Shown one piece after another: positions 7,601 through 15,809 of a stretch of DNA of 64,000 bases; position 1 is the stretch's first letter, and each line of letters opens with the position of its first letter. The stretch is from Rhizomonospora bruguierae (GTDB lineage: Bacteria; Actinomycetota; Actinomycetes; Mycobacteriales; Micromonosporaceae). Both the position numbers and the translations under genes were made by a program. The notes under the pieces were generated by a model. The model was not told the origin of the DNA and did no database searches. It saw nothing but the letters and a program-made list of their open reading frames with translations. The stretch lies in NCBI RefSeq assembly GCF_018397995.1, contig NZ_BBQH01000028.1, positions 46,035 to 110,034 of the forward strand. Direction: 5' to 3'.

Positions 7601-8332
7601 ATGACCACCACCCGCACAGCACTCGTCACCGGCGGCTCCGGCGGCATCGGCAGCTCGGTCGTCGAGCGCCTCGCCCGGGACGGCTTCGCCGTCGCCATCC
7701 ACTACGCCGGCAACGCCGACCGCGCCGAGAAGCTCGCCGCGACGGTCCGTGAGCACGGCGGCCGGGCGATCACGGTCGGCGGTGACATCGCCGACGAGGT
7801 CGCGATGGCCGCGGCGTTCGACCGCATCGACGCCGAACTCGGCGGGGTCGACGTCGTCGTCAACACCGCCGGGATCATGCTGCTCTCGCCGATCGCGACC
7901 CTCGACCTCGCCGACCTCGATCGGATGCACCGCACGAACATCCGCGGCACGTTCGTCGTCTCCCAGCTGGCGGCCAACCGCGTACGTACCGGCGGGGCGA
8001 TCATCAACTTCTCCACCTCGGTGACCCGCACTCAGCTACCGGCCTACGGCGCGTACGTCGCCTCGAAGGCCGCGGTCGAGGGGATCACCCTGATCCTGGC
8101 CCGCGAGCTGCGCGGCCGTGACATCACGGTCAACGCCGTCGCCCCCGGCCCGACCGCGACGCCCCTGTTCCTCGACGGGAAGAGCGAGGAGCTGGTCGCC
8201 CGGATCGCCTCGACGAACCCGATGGACCGCCTCGGCACGCCCTCGGACATCACCGAGACCGTCGCCTTCCTCGCCGGTCCGGCCCGCTGGGTCAACGGCC
8301 AGGTGGTGTTCACCAACGGCGGCATGGCCTGA
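7601..8332 (+). CDS. SDR family oxidoreductase (3-oxoacyl-ACP reductase-like)
   Basis: A 243-residue classical SDR. The cofactor motif is TGGSGGIG near residue 10, NTAG replaces the usual NNAG (VVVNTAGIM), and the catalytic Ser and YxxxK are present (FSTSVTRTQLPAYGAYVASK). The C-terminal GQVVFTNGGMA block is typical of FabG-like enzymes. ATG 7601 is chosen because GGAGGGAA precedes it by six bases; upstream in-frame codons run through the operator repeats. It is followed after 38 bases by a TetR gene on the same strand, a frequent arrangement in which the regulator represses its own operon until a reactive small molecule binds. Confidence 0.87.
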   Translation: MTTTRTALVTGGSGGIGSSVVERLARDGFAVAIHYAGNADRAEKLAATVREHGGRAITVGGDIADEVAMAAAFDRIDAELGGVDVVVNTAGIMLLSPIATLDLADLDRMHRTNIRGTFVVSQLAANRVRTGGAIINFSTSVTRTQLPAYGAYVASKAAVEGITLILARELRGRDITVNAVAPGPTATPLFLDGKSEELVARIASTNPMDRLGTPSDITETVAFLAGPARWVNGQVVFTNGGMA

Positions 8333-8370
8333 CCCTAGACTCGGCCCCGCACCAGCCGGAGGGAGCAGCT

Positions 8371-8976
8371 GTGACAGAGCCCGAAGCGCTTCCCGAGCGC
8401 CACGGCCGGGGCCGCCGGCCCGCCGACGAGGTCCGGGCTGACGTGCTCAAGACGGTCGGAGCGCTGCTCCTCAAGGAAGGCAGCGCCGACCTCACCTTCG
8501 AGCGCGTCGCCCGACACGCCGGCGTCAGCAAGACCACGCTCTACAAGTGGTGGCCGTCGAAGGGCGCCCTTGCCCTCGACGGCTACTTCCACGCCGTCCA
8601 GCCCGCCCTTGCCTTCCACGACACCGGCGACATCCGCGCCGACCTGGTCGACCAGCTCCGCGCGTTCGCCTACATCATGATCGCGGCGCCCGGCGGGCAG
8701 GCGCTCCTGGAACTGATCGGCCAGTCCCAGACCGACCCCGACCTCGCCACCGCGCTGCGTACGCTCTACACCTCCGAGCGCCGCCGCCTCGCCGGCGAAC
8801 GCCTCACGGTTGCCCAGGAGGCGGGCCAGATCCGTGCCGACGTCGACGTCCAGGTGCTGGTCGACCAACTGTGGGGCGCGACGTACTACCGCCTGCTCGT
8901 CCCGGACGAGCCCGTCACCGACGACTTCCTCGTCGCCCTCGTCAACAACCTCCTCGACGGCATCGCGCCACGGTGA
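8371..8976 (+). CDS. TetR/AcrR family transcriptional regulator
   Basis: A 201-residue repressor-type protein starting at GTG 8371 behind a strong GGAGGGAG. The N-terminal HTH is typical: ADLTFERVARHAGVSKTTLYKWWPSKGAL. The C-terminal ligand-binding helices include QEAGQIRADVDVQVLVDQL and LWGATYYRLLV, a common ending in this family. It is the second gene of the operon with the SDR at 7601 and probably binds the palindromes at 7535-7579. It converges on the monooxygenase gene with only 18 bases between stop codons. Confidence 0.87.
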   Translation: MTEPEALPERHGRGRRPADEVRADVLKTVGALLLKEGSADLTFERVARHAGVSKTTLYKWWPSKGALALDGYFHAVQPALAFHDTGDIRADLVDQLRAFAYIMIAAPGGQALLELIGQSQTDPDLATALRTLYTSERRRLAGERLTVAQEAGQIRADVDVQVLVDQLWGATYYRLLVPDEPVTDDFLVALVNNLLDGIAPR

Positions 8977-8994
8977 CGGCCCGGCGGGCGGCTG

Positions 8995-9324
8995 CTATCG
9001 CGGCGGACGGAACGGGTGCAGGAACCTGACACCGTCCTCGATCGTGCCCTCCATGAGCTCCAGGAGTCGCGGGACGAGTTCGGTCATTCGCGGTGCGTTC
9101 AGGTGGCGGTGCAGCGCTTCGCGGGTCTCCCAGCGTTCGAGGATGACGAAGGTACCCGGCTCGCCCTCCACCTCGTGCGCCTCGTACTCGATGTTGCCCG
9201 GGTCATTGCGGGACGGACTGATGCCACGCGTCAGGAATGCCTTCATCTCGGCCTCCTGCCCGGGCTTGGACCGGGCCTCCCAGATCAGAGTGACGTAGCC
9301 GTCCGGCGTCGCCTTGTCGCTCAT
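8995..9324 (-). CDS. Antibiotic biosynthesis monooxygenase (ABM) domain protein, quinol monooxygenase-like
   Basis: A 109-residue single ABM-domain protein. This small ferredoxin-like fold includes cofactor-free quinol and heme-degrading monooxygenases and is usually dimeric. Visible features are the opening strand YVTLIWEARSKPGQEAEM, the NIEYEAHEVEGEPGTFVILERWE block and the helix ETREALHRHLNAPRM. ATG 9324 is chosen because AGGA lies seven bases upstream; a GTG directly before it would add one residue. The promoter element with a 19-bp palindrome (9339-9403) is immediately upstream, and the XRE regulator gene is next in the same direction. Confidence 0.8.
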   Translation of the reverse strand: MSDKATPDGYVTLIWEARSKPGQEAEMKAFLTRGISPSRNDPGNIEYEAHEVEGEPGTFVILERWETREALHRHLNAPRMTELVPRLLELMEGTIEDGVRFLHPFRPPR

Positions 9325-9338
9325 CACGCTTCCTTCCG

Positions 9339-9403
9339 TCTTTGTCGGGACGGAACCAGCCTGTGGGTACGCGCCGGCGGCAACCAGGTAAGTGTCTTCC
9401 CTG
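9339..9403. promoter_or_regulatory. 65-bp regulatory element with 19-bp palindrome, copy 2
   Basis: It matches the element at 5821-5886 over nearly its whole length: TCTTTGTCGGGACGG, then ACCAGCCTG, GGCGGCAACCAGG and CTTCCCTG are shared. The palindrome reads CAGGTAA-N5-TTCCCTG (9385-9403), one base off perfect symmetry. It lies 14 bases upstream of the ABM monooxygenase start and 47 bases downstream of the XRE regulator stop. Confidence 0.58.
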
Positions 9404-9450
9404 CCAGGCGCGTCGACGGCGGCGACCGTACTCGTACCGGTTGCTTCCGG

Positions 9451-10281
9451 TCAGGTCGCGGTACGCAGGCGCTCGAGTTTCTCCGCGGCGTCGCTCCCGG
9501 CCGCCGCGGTAAGGACGACGACCCTCAGGTCGGAGTCGGGGACGGTCAGCATGTCACTGTCGACGGTGACATCGCCGACGTCCGGGTGGTGAACCGTCAG
9601 TACCAGGCTCTGGTGTGCCGCCACGATTCCCTCGGCCCACAGTTCGACGAATCGTGGGCTCTCATTGCGGAGCGTCTCAAGCAGGGCCGCGAAGCCCGGA
9701 TCGTCAACCGCGTACGACGCCGTGCGACGCAGGTCCGCCACGATCGCCCGCTCGAACATGTCGGCGCCGACCTCGGGATACGCGACGACCATCGACGTCT
9801 TGTTCACGAACATGTCGACCGCGAGGTTCTGCCCCGGGACCTCCATCGGCGACGGCCTGAGGAACAGCCTGTCGTGCAACGGCGTCGCCGCCAGCATCGT
9901 CCAGTCCGCCGCGAACACCGCCAGCGGCAGGTCGGCCAACCGCGCCAACATGCGCTGCACGCCCGGCGGAATGTGGTGGGAGATTCCTCCGGGGCAGGGC
10001 GTCGCCAGGCCGGCCGCCCGATAGAGCAGATCGGCCTCCGTGCGGTCGAGTTGGAGAGCTCGCGCCAGGGAAGCGACAACCTGGGGCGATGGGGTCTGCC
10101 ATCGCCCCTGCTCCAACCGGGTGATGTAGTCCGAACTCACGCCGGCCAGTTGTGCCAGCTCCTCCCGGCGCAGCCCCTTGGTGCGGCGGCGCCCATACGA
10201 GAGCAGCCCGACATCCGACGGGACCAGCCGCTCCCGCCACACCCGGATCAGACCGGCGAGCGAGTGGACGTCTGAGGACAC
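9451..10281 (-). CDS. XRE family regulator with MmyB-like ligand-binding domain
   Basis: A 276-residue regulator. The N-terminus is a Cro/C1-type helix-turn-helix (LRREELAQLAGVSSDYITRLE, then a PSPQVVASLARALQL helix). The rest matches the MmyB-like ligand-binding domain of actinobacterial regulators, with ADWTMLAATPLHDRLF and later FVELWAEGIVAAHQ. These proteins often sit beside oxidoreductase genes and act as small-molecule-responsive regulators. It starts at GTG 10281. It lies directly upstream of the ABM gene in the same orientation, making it the best candidate to bind the CAGGGAA-N5-TTCCCTG palindromes; that link is an inference. Confidence 0.85.
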   Translation of the reverse strand: MSSDVHSLAGLIRVWRERLVPSDVGLLSYGRRRTKGLRREELAQLAGVSSDYITRLEQGRWQTPSPQVVASLARALQLDRTEADLLYRAAGLATPCPGGISHHIPPGVQRMLARLADLPLAVFAADWTMLAATPLHDRLFLRPSPMEVPGQNLAVDMFVNKTSMVVAYPEVGADMFERAIVADLRRTASYAVDDPGFAALLETLRNESPRFVELWAEGIVAAHQSLVLTVHHPDVGDVTVDSDMLTVPDSDLRVVVLTAAAGSDAAEKLERLRTAT

Positions 10282-10433
10282 CGCGCCATTGTATGGGGCC
10301 GTGAGCTTCGGCAGCCGTGGCGTTCACTACGGCATCGCCGTCGGACGGCCGTTGAGCGGCACCGGTCAAGGGGCGGCACGGAAACCTGCCGGGCCCGATC
10401 GTCGACGGCCTCCAGACTGGTACGAGCCTTACT

Positions 10434-10444
10434 AGGAAGTTCCT
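10434..10444. promoter_or_regulatory. Palindrome AGGAA-G-TTCCT in a divergent promoter region
   Basis: The 244-bp gap 10282-10525 separates the divergent XRE and NmrA-like genes and must hold both promoters. The only clear symmetric site is this 11-bp palindrome within CTTACTAGGAAGTTCCTGG, about 80 bases before the NmrA-like start. CTTACTAGGAAGT-type sites are seen before NmrA-like genes in other actinomycetes; that comparison is from memory. Confidence 0.35.
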
Positions 10445-10525
10445 GGCCTGTGCACGCGCGCTCCGACGCAACACGCTGAAGTGGTCAGGCCCGGCTCGCG
10501 GGCCCCCGGATCAAAGGCGGCCGTC

Positions 10526-11389
10526 ATGAACGCGTCCACCATCCTCGTGACCGGCGCGACCGGCACTGTCGGTTCCGCGCTCGTCCCGGCCCTGCAAGCG
10601 CGGGGCGTCAACGTACGCGCCATGGTCCGCGACCCCACACGACCCGTTCCCGGCGTGGAGAACGTCGTGGCCGATCTCACCGACGCCGACTCGATCACCG
10701 CCGCGCTCACCGGTGTCGACGCCGTATTCCTCAACAGCCCCTCGGCCGAGGCCGCTGCCCGGCTCCAGATCCGCTTCGCCGACCTCGCCCGCGACGCGGG
10801 CATCGACCGGCTCGTCCTGCTCTCCCAGTACGCCGCCGACCTCGACTCACCGGTGCGGTTCCTGCGCTGGCACGCCCGGGTCGAGGCACACGTCCGGCGG
10901 CTCGGCATCAACCACACGATCCTGCGACCCAACCTGTACATGCAGGCCCTCGTCGGCTTCGCCGAAACCATCGCGCAGGGCTGGTTCGCCGCACCGATCG
11001 GGAACGCCGCTGTCAGCATCATCGATACCCGTGACATCGCGGCGGCTGCCGCCGCCACGCTCAGCGACCCGGCGACCGCCGGCCGCACCTACACCCTGAC
11101 CGGCCCACGGGCGGTCACCCACACCCAGATCGCGCAAGCGCTCTCGCAGGCGACCGGCCAGCCGGTCACCTTCCAGGACGTGCCGGCCGAGCAGTTCGCC
11201 CAGGCGCTGCGCGGTGTCCTGCCGCCCTGGCAGCTCGACGGGCTGGTTGAGGACTACGCCCACTACGCCCGCGGCGAGGCCAGCGAGGTGCACACCTCCG
11301 TCACCGATCTGACCGGACGCCTCCCGCGCGACATCACCACCTTCGCCGCCGACCACGCCGGGCTCTTCGCCGCCCGCGCCAACGCGTGA
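10526..11389 (+). CDS. NmrA-like NAD(P)-binding protein (atypical SDR)
   Basis: A 287-residue protein with an N-terminal Rossmann motif typical of atypical SDRs (ILVTGATGTVGSALV). It is followed by the NmrA-like pattern: VRAMVRDPTR for cofactor discrimination, VVADLTDADSITAAL, DAVFLNSPSA and LVLLSQYAAD. There is no YxxxK motif, as expected for this family, which includes redox sensors and quinone reductase-like enzymes. ATG 10526 is chosen over an upstream GTG because the Rossmann motif then begins close to the N-terminus, with AAGG nearby. The next SDR starts 20 bases after its stop and is probably cotranscribed. Confidence 0.82.
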   Translation: MNASTILVTGATGTVGSALVPALQARGVNVRAMVRDPTRPVPGVENVVADLTDADSITAALTGVDAVFLNSPSAEAAARLQIRFADLARDAGIDRLVLLSQYAADLDSPVRFLRWHARVEAHVRRLGINHTILRPNLYMQALVGFAETIAQGWFAAPIGNAAVSIIDTRDIAAAAAATLSDPATAGRTYTLTGPRAVTHTQIAQALSQATGQPVTFQDVPAEQFAQALRGVLPPWQLDGLVEDYAHYARGEASEVHTSVTDLTGRLPRDITTFAADHAGLFAARANA

Positions 11390-11408
11390 CCGAGGAGAAG
11401 ACGAGCAC

Positions 11409-12077
11409 ATGGAAATCAAGGATCAGACTGTCCTGGTGACCGGGGCGAACCGCGGGCTCGGCCGGCACTTTGTCACCGAGCTGCTGGACCGGGGAGCGGC
11501 GAAGGTGTACGCGACCGCCCGGAACCCTGAGCCGGTCGACGTGCCGGAGGCGGTGCCGCTGCGCCTGGACGTGACCGACGACGCGTCGGTACAGGCGGCC
11601 GCAGCGGCGGCGGGCGACGTGACCCTGCTGATCAACAACGCCGGGGTCGCGACGCTCAGCTCGTTCATCGGCAGCGACCTCGCGAACGCGCGGCACGAGA
11701 TGGAGGTGAACTTCTGGGGCAGCCTGCGCACGGTGCGGGCCTTCGCGCCCATCCTCAACCGCAACCGTGGCGGAGCCATCCTCAATGTCCTCTCGCAGAG
11801 CGCGTTTCGGGCGTTCGGGTTCGCCGATACCTACGGGGCGGCGAAGGCGGCCGCGTGGCAGCTGACCAACGGCGTCCGGCTGGAGCTGGCCGGGCAGGGC
11901 ACGCAGGTCACCGCCCTGGCCATGGCGCTGGTGGACACGGACATGTCCGCCTGGGCGAAGCGCGAGCAGGGGTGGTCGCTGGCCGATCCGGCCGACGTGG
12001 TCCGGGCTGCGCTTGACACCAGACCGTCCGCGTGCTGCTGGACGTCGCGTTGCTCGGCCGGGAGCCGACCGGCGTGA
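11409..12077 (+). CDS. SDR family oxidoreductase with abnormal C-terminus
   Basis: A 222-residue short-chain dehydrogenase. TGANRGLG, INNAGVA and the YGAAK active-site block are intact, so the catalytic core is complete to about residue 200. The family continues after DPADVVRAALD with a helix and a short C-terminal tail. Here the reading changes abruptly to a Cys/Ser/Arg-rich tail (TRPSACCWTSRCSAG) unlike any SDR ending. This points to a frameshift or deletion near 12018. The downstream DNA to 12183 also looks like displaced coding sequence. A strong GAGGAG lies before ATG 11409. It may still fold, because only the substrate-side tail is changed. Confidence 0.78.
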   Translation: MEIKDQTVLVTGANRGLGRHFVTELLDRGAAKVYATARNPEPVDVPEAVPLRLDVTDDASVQAAAAAAGDVTLLINNAGVATLSSFIGSDLANARHEMEVNFWGSLRTVRAFAPILNRNRGGAILNVLSQSAFRAFGFADTYGAAKAAAWQLTNGVRLELAGQGTQVTALAMALVDTDMSAWAKREQGWSLADPADVVRAALDTRPSACCWTSRCSAGSRPA

Positions 12078-12183
12078 CGGTGCTGGAGAACCTCCGGGTC
12101 TGCTTGACGCGGTCTTTGCCGCCGAACTCGCCGCCTTCGGTGGCCAGAGCCCTGAACTGGCATCGCGCTACCACCGGTCCTGA
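12078..12183 (+). pseudogene. Coding remnant after the SDR
   Basis: Although no ORF starts here, one frame reads protein-like residues (LLDAVFAAELAAFGGQSPEL) up to a stop at 12181-12183, and an adjacent frame reads VRVLLDVALLGREPTG just before it. The mixture suggests the end of another gene joined to the SDR by deletion and then frameshifted. The family was not recognised. Confidence 0.3.
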
Positions 12184-12212
12184 TCCCCAGCGTTGTTCCT
12201 GACGGAACGGCG

Positions 12213-12611
12213 TCACTCGTCGAGGACCTCGATCTCCCTGAGGACGCGCTCGGCGATCCTGAAGGACTCAAGTGCGGCCGGCGCGCCGCAATACGCCGCG
12301 GTCTGCAACAGCGCGCCCTTGATCTCGTCGACCGTGCAGCCGTTCGCCACCGCACCGCGAACGTGGACCCCGAACTCATGCATCCTGTTGAGCGCGGTCA
12401 GCATGACCAGGTTCAGCAGACTGCGCGTCCGACGGTCGATGTCGCCGCGGGACCAGATGTCACCCCAGCAGGTCTCGGTCACGTACGTCTGCACGGGGCT
12501 GGAGAACTCGCTGACGTTCTTCAGAGATCGATCGACGTGATCCGTGCCCAGTACCTGTCGTCGGATCTGAAGACCTGCGGCGAACCTCTCGCTGGTGCTG
12601 TCAATAGCCAT
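12213..12611 (-). CDS. Carboxymuconolactone decarboxylase (CMD) family protein
   Basis: A 132-residue protein of the CMD/AhpD-like fold. It opens like PcaC-type proteins (RFAAGLQIRRQVLG) and carries the core helix pattern RTRSLLNLVMLTALNRMHEF and HVRGAVANGCTVDEIKGALLQ, followed by AYCGAPAALESFRIAE. PcaC decarboxylates 4-carboxymuconolactone in protocatechuate catabolism; distant members act on other ring compounds or as peroxidases. ATG 12611 is chosen because GAGGGAG lies six bases upstream. It is the last gene of the leftward operon running from the monooxygenase at 19610 and suggests that the operon degrades a cyclic compound. Confidence 0.8.
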   Translation of the reverse strand: MAIDSTSERFAAGLQIRRQVLGTDHVDRSLKNVSEFSSPVQTYVTETCWGDIWSRGDIDRRTRSLLNLVMLTALNRMHEFGVHVRGAVANGCTVDEIKGALLQTAAYCGAPAALESFRIAERVLREIEVLDE

Positions 12612-12722
12612 GCTGAGCTCCCTCGGTTGCTTCAGGCTGGTACTCCGCCGCGGTGACTGGCGCATCCCAGCGGCGCACGACGTCAACGGGCGACCGCCCC
12701 CGATTTTCATCCGGCACGGGCA

Positions 12723-13265
12723 TCACGACTGAGTCATCGGGGACTCCTGGACGCGGCGGTCGACATAGCGCTCATCCTGGTACGGCCAGGGCCCGGACAT
12801 GTCGGCGGCGGTGGGGTACCAGCCGTGGAAGACCTCCTTGGATTCGGCGAAGAAGGAGGTGATCCGGCGCTCGATGAGCCACCCGGCGCCGGCCCTGACG
12901 TAGGCCACGTCGTAGGCACCCGAACTGTTGCGGATCGAGACGCTCCCGTCCACGATCCCGATGGCCCGGTACTGGAAGTGGACGCGGCACGACGCCGTAT
13001 CTCCGTCGATGTCAAACCGGGGCGTCATCATGTAGTGGATCCCGTGCCATGGCTGCTCGTTGCAGAACTTTGCGAGGTTGTCACGACCCGCGATGAAGTT
13101 GCCCGCCTGGCCGTCCATTACACGCGCTTGGTAGATGCCTTCCTCGGTGAAGAGGTTCGCCCACTCCTCCCCGTGCCGTCCGTCGTAGGTGGGCGCGTAA
13201 GAGCCTTCGATCCGCATTAATGCCAGCGTGTCGACCGTGAGATCAGATACCGCTTCTTGCGTCAC
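12723..13265 (-). CDS. SnoaL-like / nuclear transport factor 2 family protein
   Basis: A 180-residue protein of the SnoaL-like NTF2 fold. The family start is visible (ALMRIEGSYAPTYDGRHGEEW), then LFTEEGIY with a GRDNLAKFC helix and the strands HYMMTPRFDIDGDTASCRV. Members include ring-hydroxylating dioxygenase beta subunits, polyketide cyclases and dehydratases, so an isomerase or dehydratase step on a small cyclic substrate is plausible but not proven. It starts at GTG 13265 behind GGAAGGA. It lies between the ABC ATPase gene and the CMD gene, all on one strand. Confidence 0.75.
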   Translation of the reverse strand: MTQEAVSDLTVDTLALMRIEGSYAPTYDGRHGEEWANLFTEEGIYQARVMDGQAGNFIAGRDNLAKFCNEQPWHGIHYMMTPRFDIDGDTASCRVHFQYRAIGIVDGSVSIRNSSGAYDVAYVRAGAGWLIERRITSFFAESKEVFHGWYPTAADMSGPWPYQDERYVDRRVQESPMTQS

Positions 13266-13327
13266 CTCTGCGTTCCTTCCTGATAGACGATGTTGGTGAT
13301 TGCGTGCGCGCGATTCGGCAACCGTGG

Positions 13328-14023
13328 TCAGACACCCACGGTGCTCCTGAGTTCTTCCATCGACTCGCCCGTCACCGCTCCCGCCCGCACGACCTCACCC
13401 TTGACCAAGGCCACGTAGCGGCTCGCCAGACGCGAAACGAGCCTCAGGTTCTGCTCGATCAGGAAGAGCGCCGTCCCTGTCTCACCGATCGAGGCCAGCG
13501 CGTCGATGACCTCGTCGATCGCCACCGGGGACAGGCCCTCCGTCGGCTCGTCCAGCACAAGCACCCGGGGGTTGGACATCAATGCCCGGCCGATGGCGAG
13601 CATCTGCTGCTGTCCGCCGCTGAGCGCATGACCGTTGTAGCGCGCCCGCTCGGCGAGGATGGGGAAGAGCGCGTAGACGGACCGCAGGTTCCACGAGCCC
13701 GGCCGCGCGTGTGCGGCGCCGAGGAGGAGGTTCTCCTCGACCGTCAGGTTGGAGAGAATGCGCCGACCCTGGGGACAGAGCGCGATGCCGGCACGGGACG
13801 CGTGGTAGGCACGCGTGAGCTTGAGCGGCTCACCGCCGACGAAAATCGACCCCTCGACGCGAGGGATCCCGTACAACGCCATCGCGAGCGTCGACTTGCC
13901 GGCCCCGTTCCGTCCCACGAGGGCAACCGCTTCGCCGCTCTCGATGGACAAGGAGACGTCTCGGAGGACCTGGGCCGGCCCGTAGAAGGCTGATACCGCG
14001 TCAAGGGTGAGGACCGCGCTCAT
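13328..14023 (-). CDS. Branched-chain amino acid-type ABC importer ATPase (LivF-like)
   Basis: A 231-residue ATPase with complete motifs: Walker A GRNGAGKST, signature LSGGQQQMLAIGRAL, Walker B VLVLDEPTEGL and a switch His in the following strand region. Its short length and the GQQQML signature match the LivF half of hydrophobic amino acid transporters. It overlaps the LivG-like gene by four bases (ATGA) and is the fifth transporter gene of the operon. Its ligand is probably not an amino acid given the catabolic neighbours. Confidence 0.9.
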   Translation of the reverse strand: MSAVLTLDAVSAFYGPAQVLRDVSLSIESGEAVALVGRNGAGKSTLAMALYGIPRVEGSIFVGGEPLKLTRAYHASRAGIALCPQGRRILSNLTVEENLLLGAAHARPGSWNLRSVYALFPILAERARYNGHALSGGQQQMLAIGRALMSNPRVLVLDEPTEGLSPVAIDEVIDALASIGETGTALFLIEQNLRLVSRLASRYVALVKGEVVRAGAVTGESMEELRSTVGV

Positions 14024-14718
14024 CCTTCCCTCCCCAGATAGGCGTCTCGCACACCGTTGTCCTGCCGCACCTCTGCGGGGGACCCGGACATCAGGACCCG
14101 GCCCAGGTTGAGAACCGTGATGTCATCGCAGACTTCGAACACCGCGTCCACGTCGTGCTCGATGTAGAGCACCGCCATGTCACGCTCCCGGGCCAGCTGC
14201 CGGATGAAGCGTGCCAGCTCCAGGCTCTGCGAGCGGGACAGTCCCGCCCCCGGCTCGTCCGCCAGGAGCACCGCCGGCCCGCCTACGAGCGCCATGCCGA
14301 TGTCGACCCGCCGTTGGTCGCCGTACGAGACCTGTCCGCACTTGCGGTCAAGCAGCGGCCCCAGCCCCAGGGCGTCGATGAGTTCGTCGACGCTCTCGTC
14401 GCGCAGCGTGCGGGCGACCAGCTCGAAGTGAGCGCGGACGGTGAGGTCGGGAAAGACGCTGGTGCGCTGGAAGGACCGCGCGATGCCGTGGCGGCGGCGC
14501 CAGGTGACCGAACGGCCGGCCACGTTTTCTCCGTCGAATACAATCGATGCCTTGCCGCCGCGCCGGCGGCCGGAGACCACGTCGACGAACGTCGACTTGC
14601 CGGCACCGTTCGGCCCGATCACCCCGTGGACGCGACCGCGTTGGAGGTCCAGCCCTACGTCTTCGAGCGCCGTCACACCCTTGAACCGGACCGTGACGTC
14701 GCGAACCGTGAGCACCAA
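14020..14718 (-). CDS. Branched-chain amino acid-type ABC importer ATPase (LivG-like)
   Basis: A 232-residue ATPase: Walker A GPNGAGKSTFVDVVSG, Walker B VLLADEPGAGL, with the signature reading VSYGDQRRVDIGMAL instead of the usual LSYG/LSGG. A C-terminal Liv-type tail (GSPAEVRQDNGVRDAYLG) is present. It pairs with the LivF-like ATPase, whose start overlaps its stop. The serine of the signature is kept, so it should hydrolyse ATP. It follows the LivM-like permease by 17 bases. Confidence 0.9.
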   Translation of the reverse strand: MVLTVRDVTVRFKGVTALEDVGLDLQRGRVHGVIGPNGAGKSTFVDVVSGRRRGGKASIVFDGENVAGRSVTWRRRHGIARSFQRTSVFPDLTVRAHFELVARTLRDESVDELIDALGLGPLLDRKCGQVSYGDQRRVDIGMALVGGPAVLLADEPGAGLSRSQSLELARFIRQLARERDMAVLYIEHDVDAVFEVCDDITVLNLGRVLMSGSPAEVRQDNGVRDAYLGREG

Positions 14719-14735
14719 CTGCTTCCCCTCCGCCC

Positions 14736-15809
14736 TCAGCTCGTCCTGACTAGGTCCACCGGTGGTTGACGGCGTTCTCGGCGTCTAACCCACTGCGCCT
14801 GCAACGATCCGACCACTCCCGCCTTGGCGAAGACCATGACGACGATGACCGCGACGCCGACGTACAGCTGCCACTCGTTCCGGCCACCGGAAACCAGCAT
14901 CGCGTTGCCGACGGTGTAGATGAGCGCACCCCACAGCGGCCCGGTCGCCGTCCAGCAGCCACCGATGAAGGACACAATCAAGGCATTGCCCGATGTGGTC
15001 CAGGCAAGGACATCGAGGGACAGGAAGGAGTTGTAGAGCGCGAAGAGCACACCCGCGATGCCGGCGACCAGCGCTGAGACGACGTACGCGACCAAGACGG
15101 GAAGGTAGGTGTTGGAGCCGTTGAACCGAACCCGCTCCTCGTTCTCGCGGATCGCCTCCAGGAGCTTCCCGAAGCGGGAGCGTCCGATGAGACCCAGGGC
15201 GAGCAGGACCACCGTCACCACCGCCCAACAGATGGTCCACATGGTGGTCGGGTTGGAGAAGTCCCGGACGGTGAGGCCGAGCAGCGTGCCGTTCATGCGC
15301 ACCGGCAACCCGTCGTCGCCGCCGGTCACCGAGCGGGTCTGAGTGAGCCCGGCGAGCGTGAAGACGAACTGTCCAAAGGCGAGAGTGAGCATGGTGAAGG
15401 CGATGCCGCGGGACCGCACGAGGAGGCTCCCCACGGCGAGCGCGACGGCAACCACCCCGCCGAGGGCCAGCAACAGCGCGGGAACGATGTCGAGACCCCC
15501 ATGCGTGCTGAACGCTCCGAAGGCGTACGCCGCGCCACCGAAATAGAGCGCGTGCCCCAGGCTGACCATGCCGAGACGCCGGATCAGGAATGCCACGCCC
15601 AAGCCGAAGATGCCCAGGATGGCGGCGTTCACGACAAGATGACGCTGGTATGGACCGGTCACGACCAGCGGAACGAGAAAGCCGATCGCGACCAGACCGA
15701 CCTTCACCACCCACATCGGCCGAAGGCGCGGCCCACCCGGCCGGCGGTTACCGCTCCCCACGTCCGCCTTGATACGCCGCTCCATCGAGTCCTCCGACGT
15801 CAAGGTCAT
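14736..15809 (-). CDS. Branched-chain amino acid-type ABC importer permease (LivM-like)
   Basis: A 357-residue inner-membrane permease. About 35 polar residues precede a first helix (VGLVAIGFLVPLVVTG), then LGVAFLIRRLGMVSLGHALYFGGAAYAFG, the conserved N-terminal LivM block. The cytoplasmic coupling segment LLEAIRENEERVRFNG precedes the last helices, and SFIGGCWTATGPLWGALI is the usual LivM C-terminal motif. It overlaps the LivH-like gene by four bases. The tail after the last helix is rich in Arg and includes QWVRRRERRQ. Confidence 0.88.
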   Translation of the reverse strand: MTLTSEDSMERRIKADVGSGNRRPGGPRLRPMWVVKVGLVAIGFLVPLVVTGPYQRHLVVNAAILGIFGLGVAFLIRRLGMVSLGHALYFGGAAYAFGAFSTHGGLDIVPALLLALGGVVAVALAVGSLLVRSRGIAFTMLTLAFGQFVFTLAGLTQTRSVTGGDDGLPVRMNGTLLGLTVRDFSNPTTMWTICWAVVTVVLLALGLIGRSRFGKLLEAIRENEERVRFNGSNTYLPVLVAYVVSALVAGIAGVLFALYNSFLSLDVLAWTTSGNALIVSFIGGCWTATGPLWGALIYTVGNAMLVSGGRNEWQLYVGVAVIVVMVFAKAGVVGSLQAQWVRRRERRQPPVDLVRTS

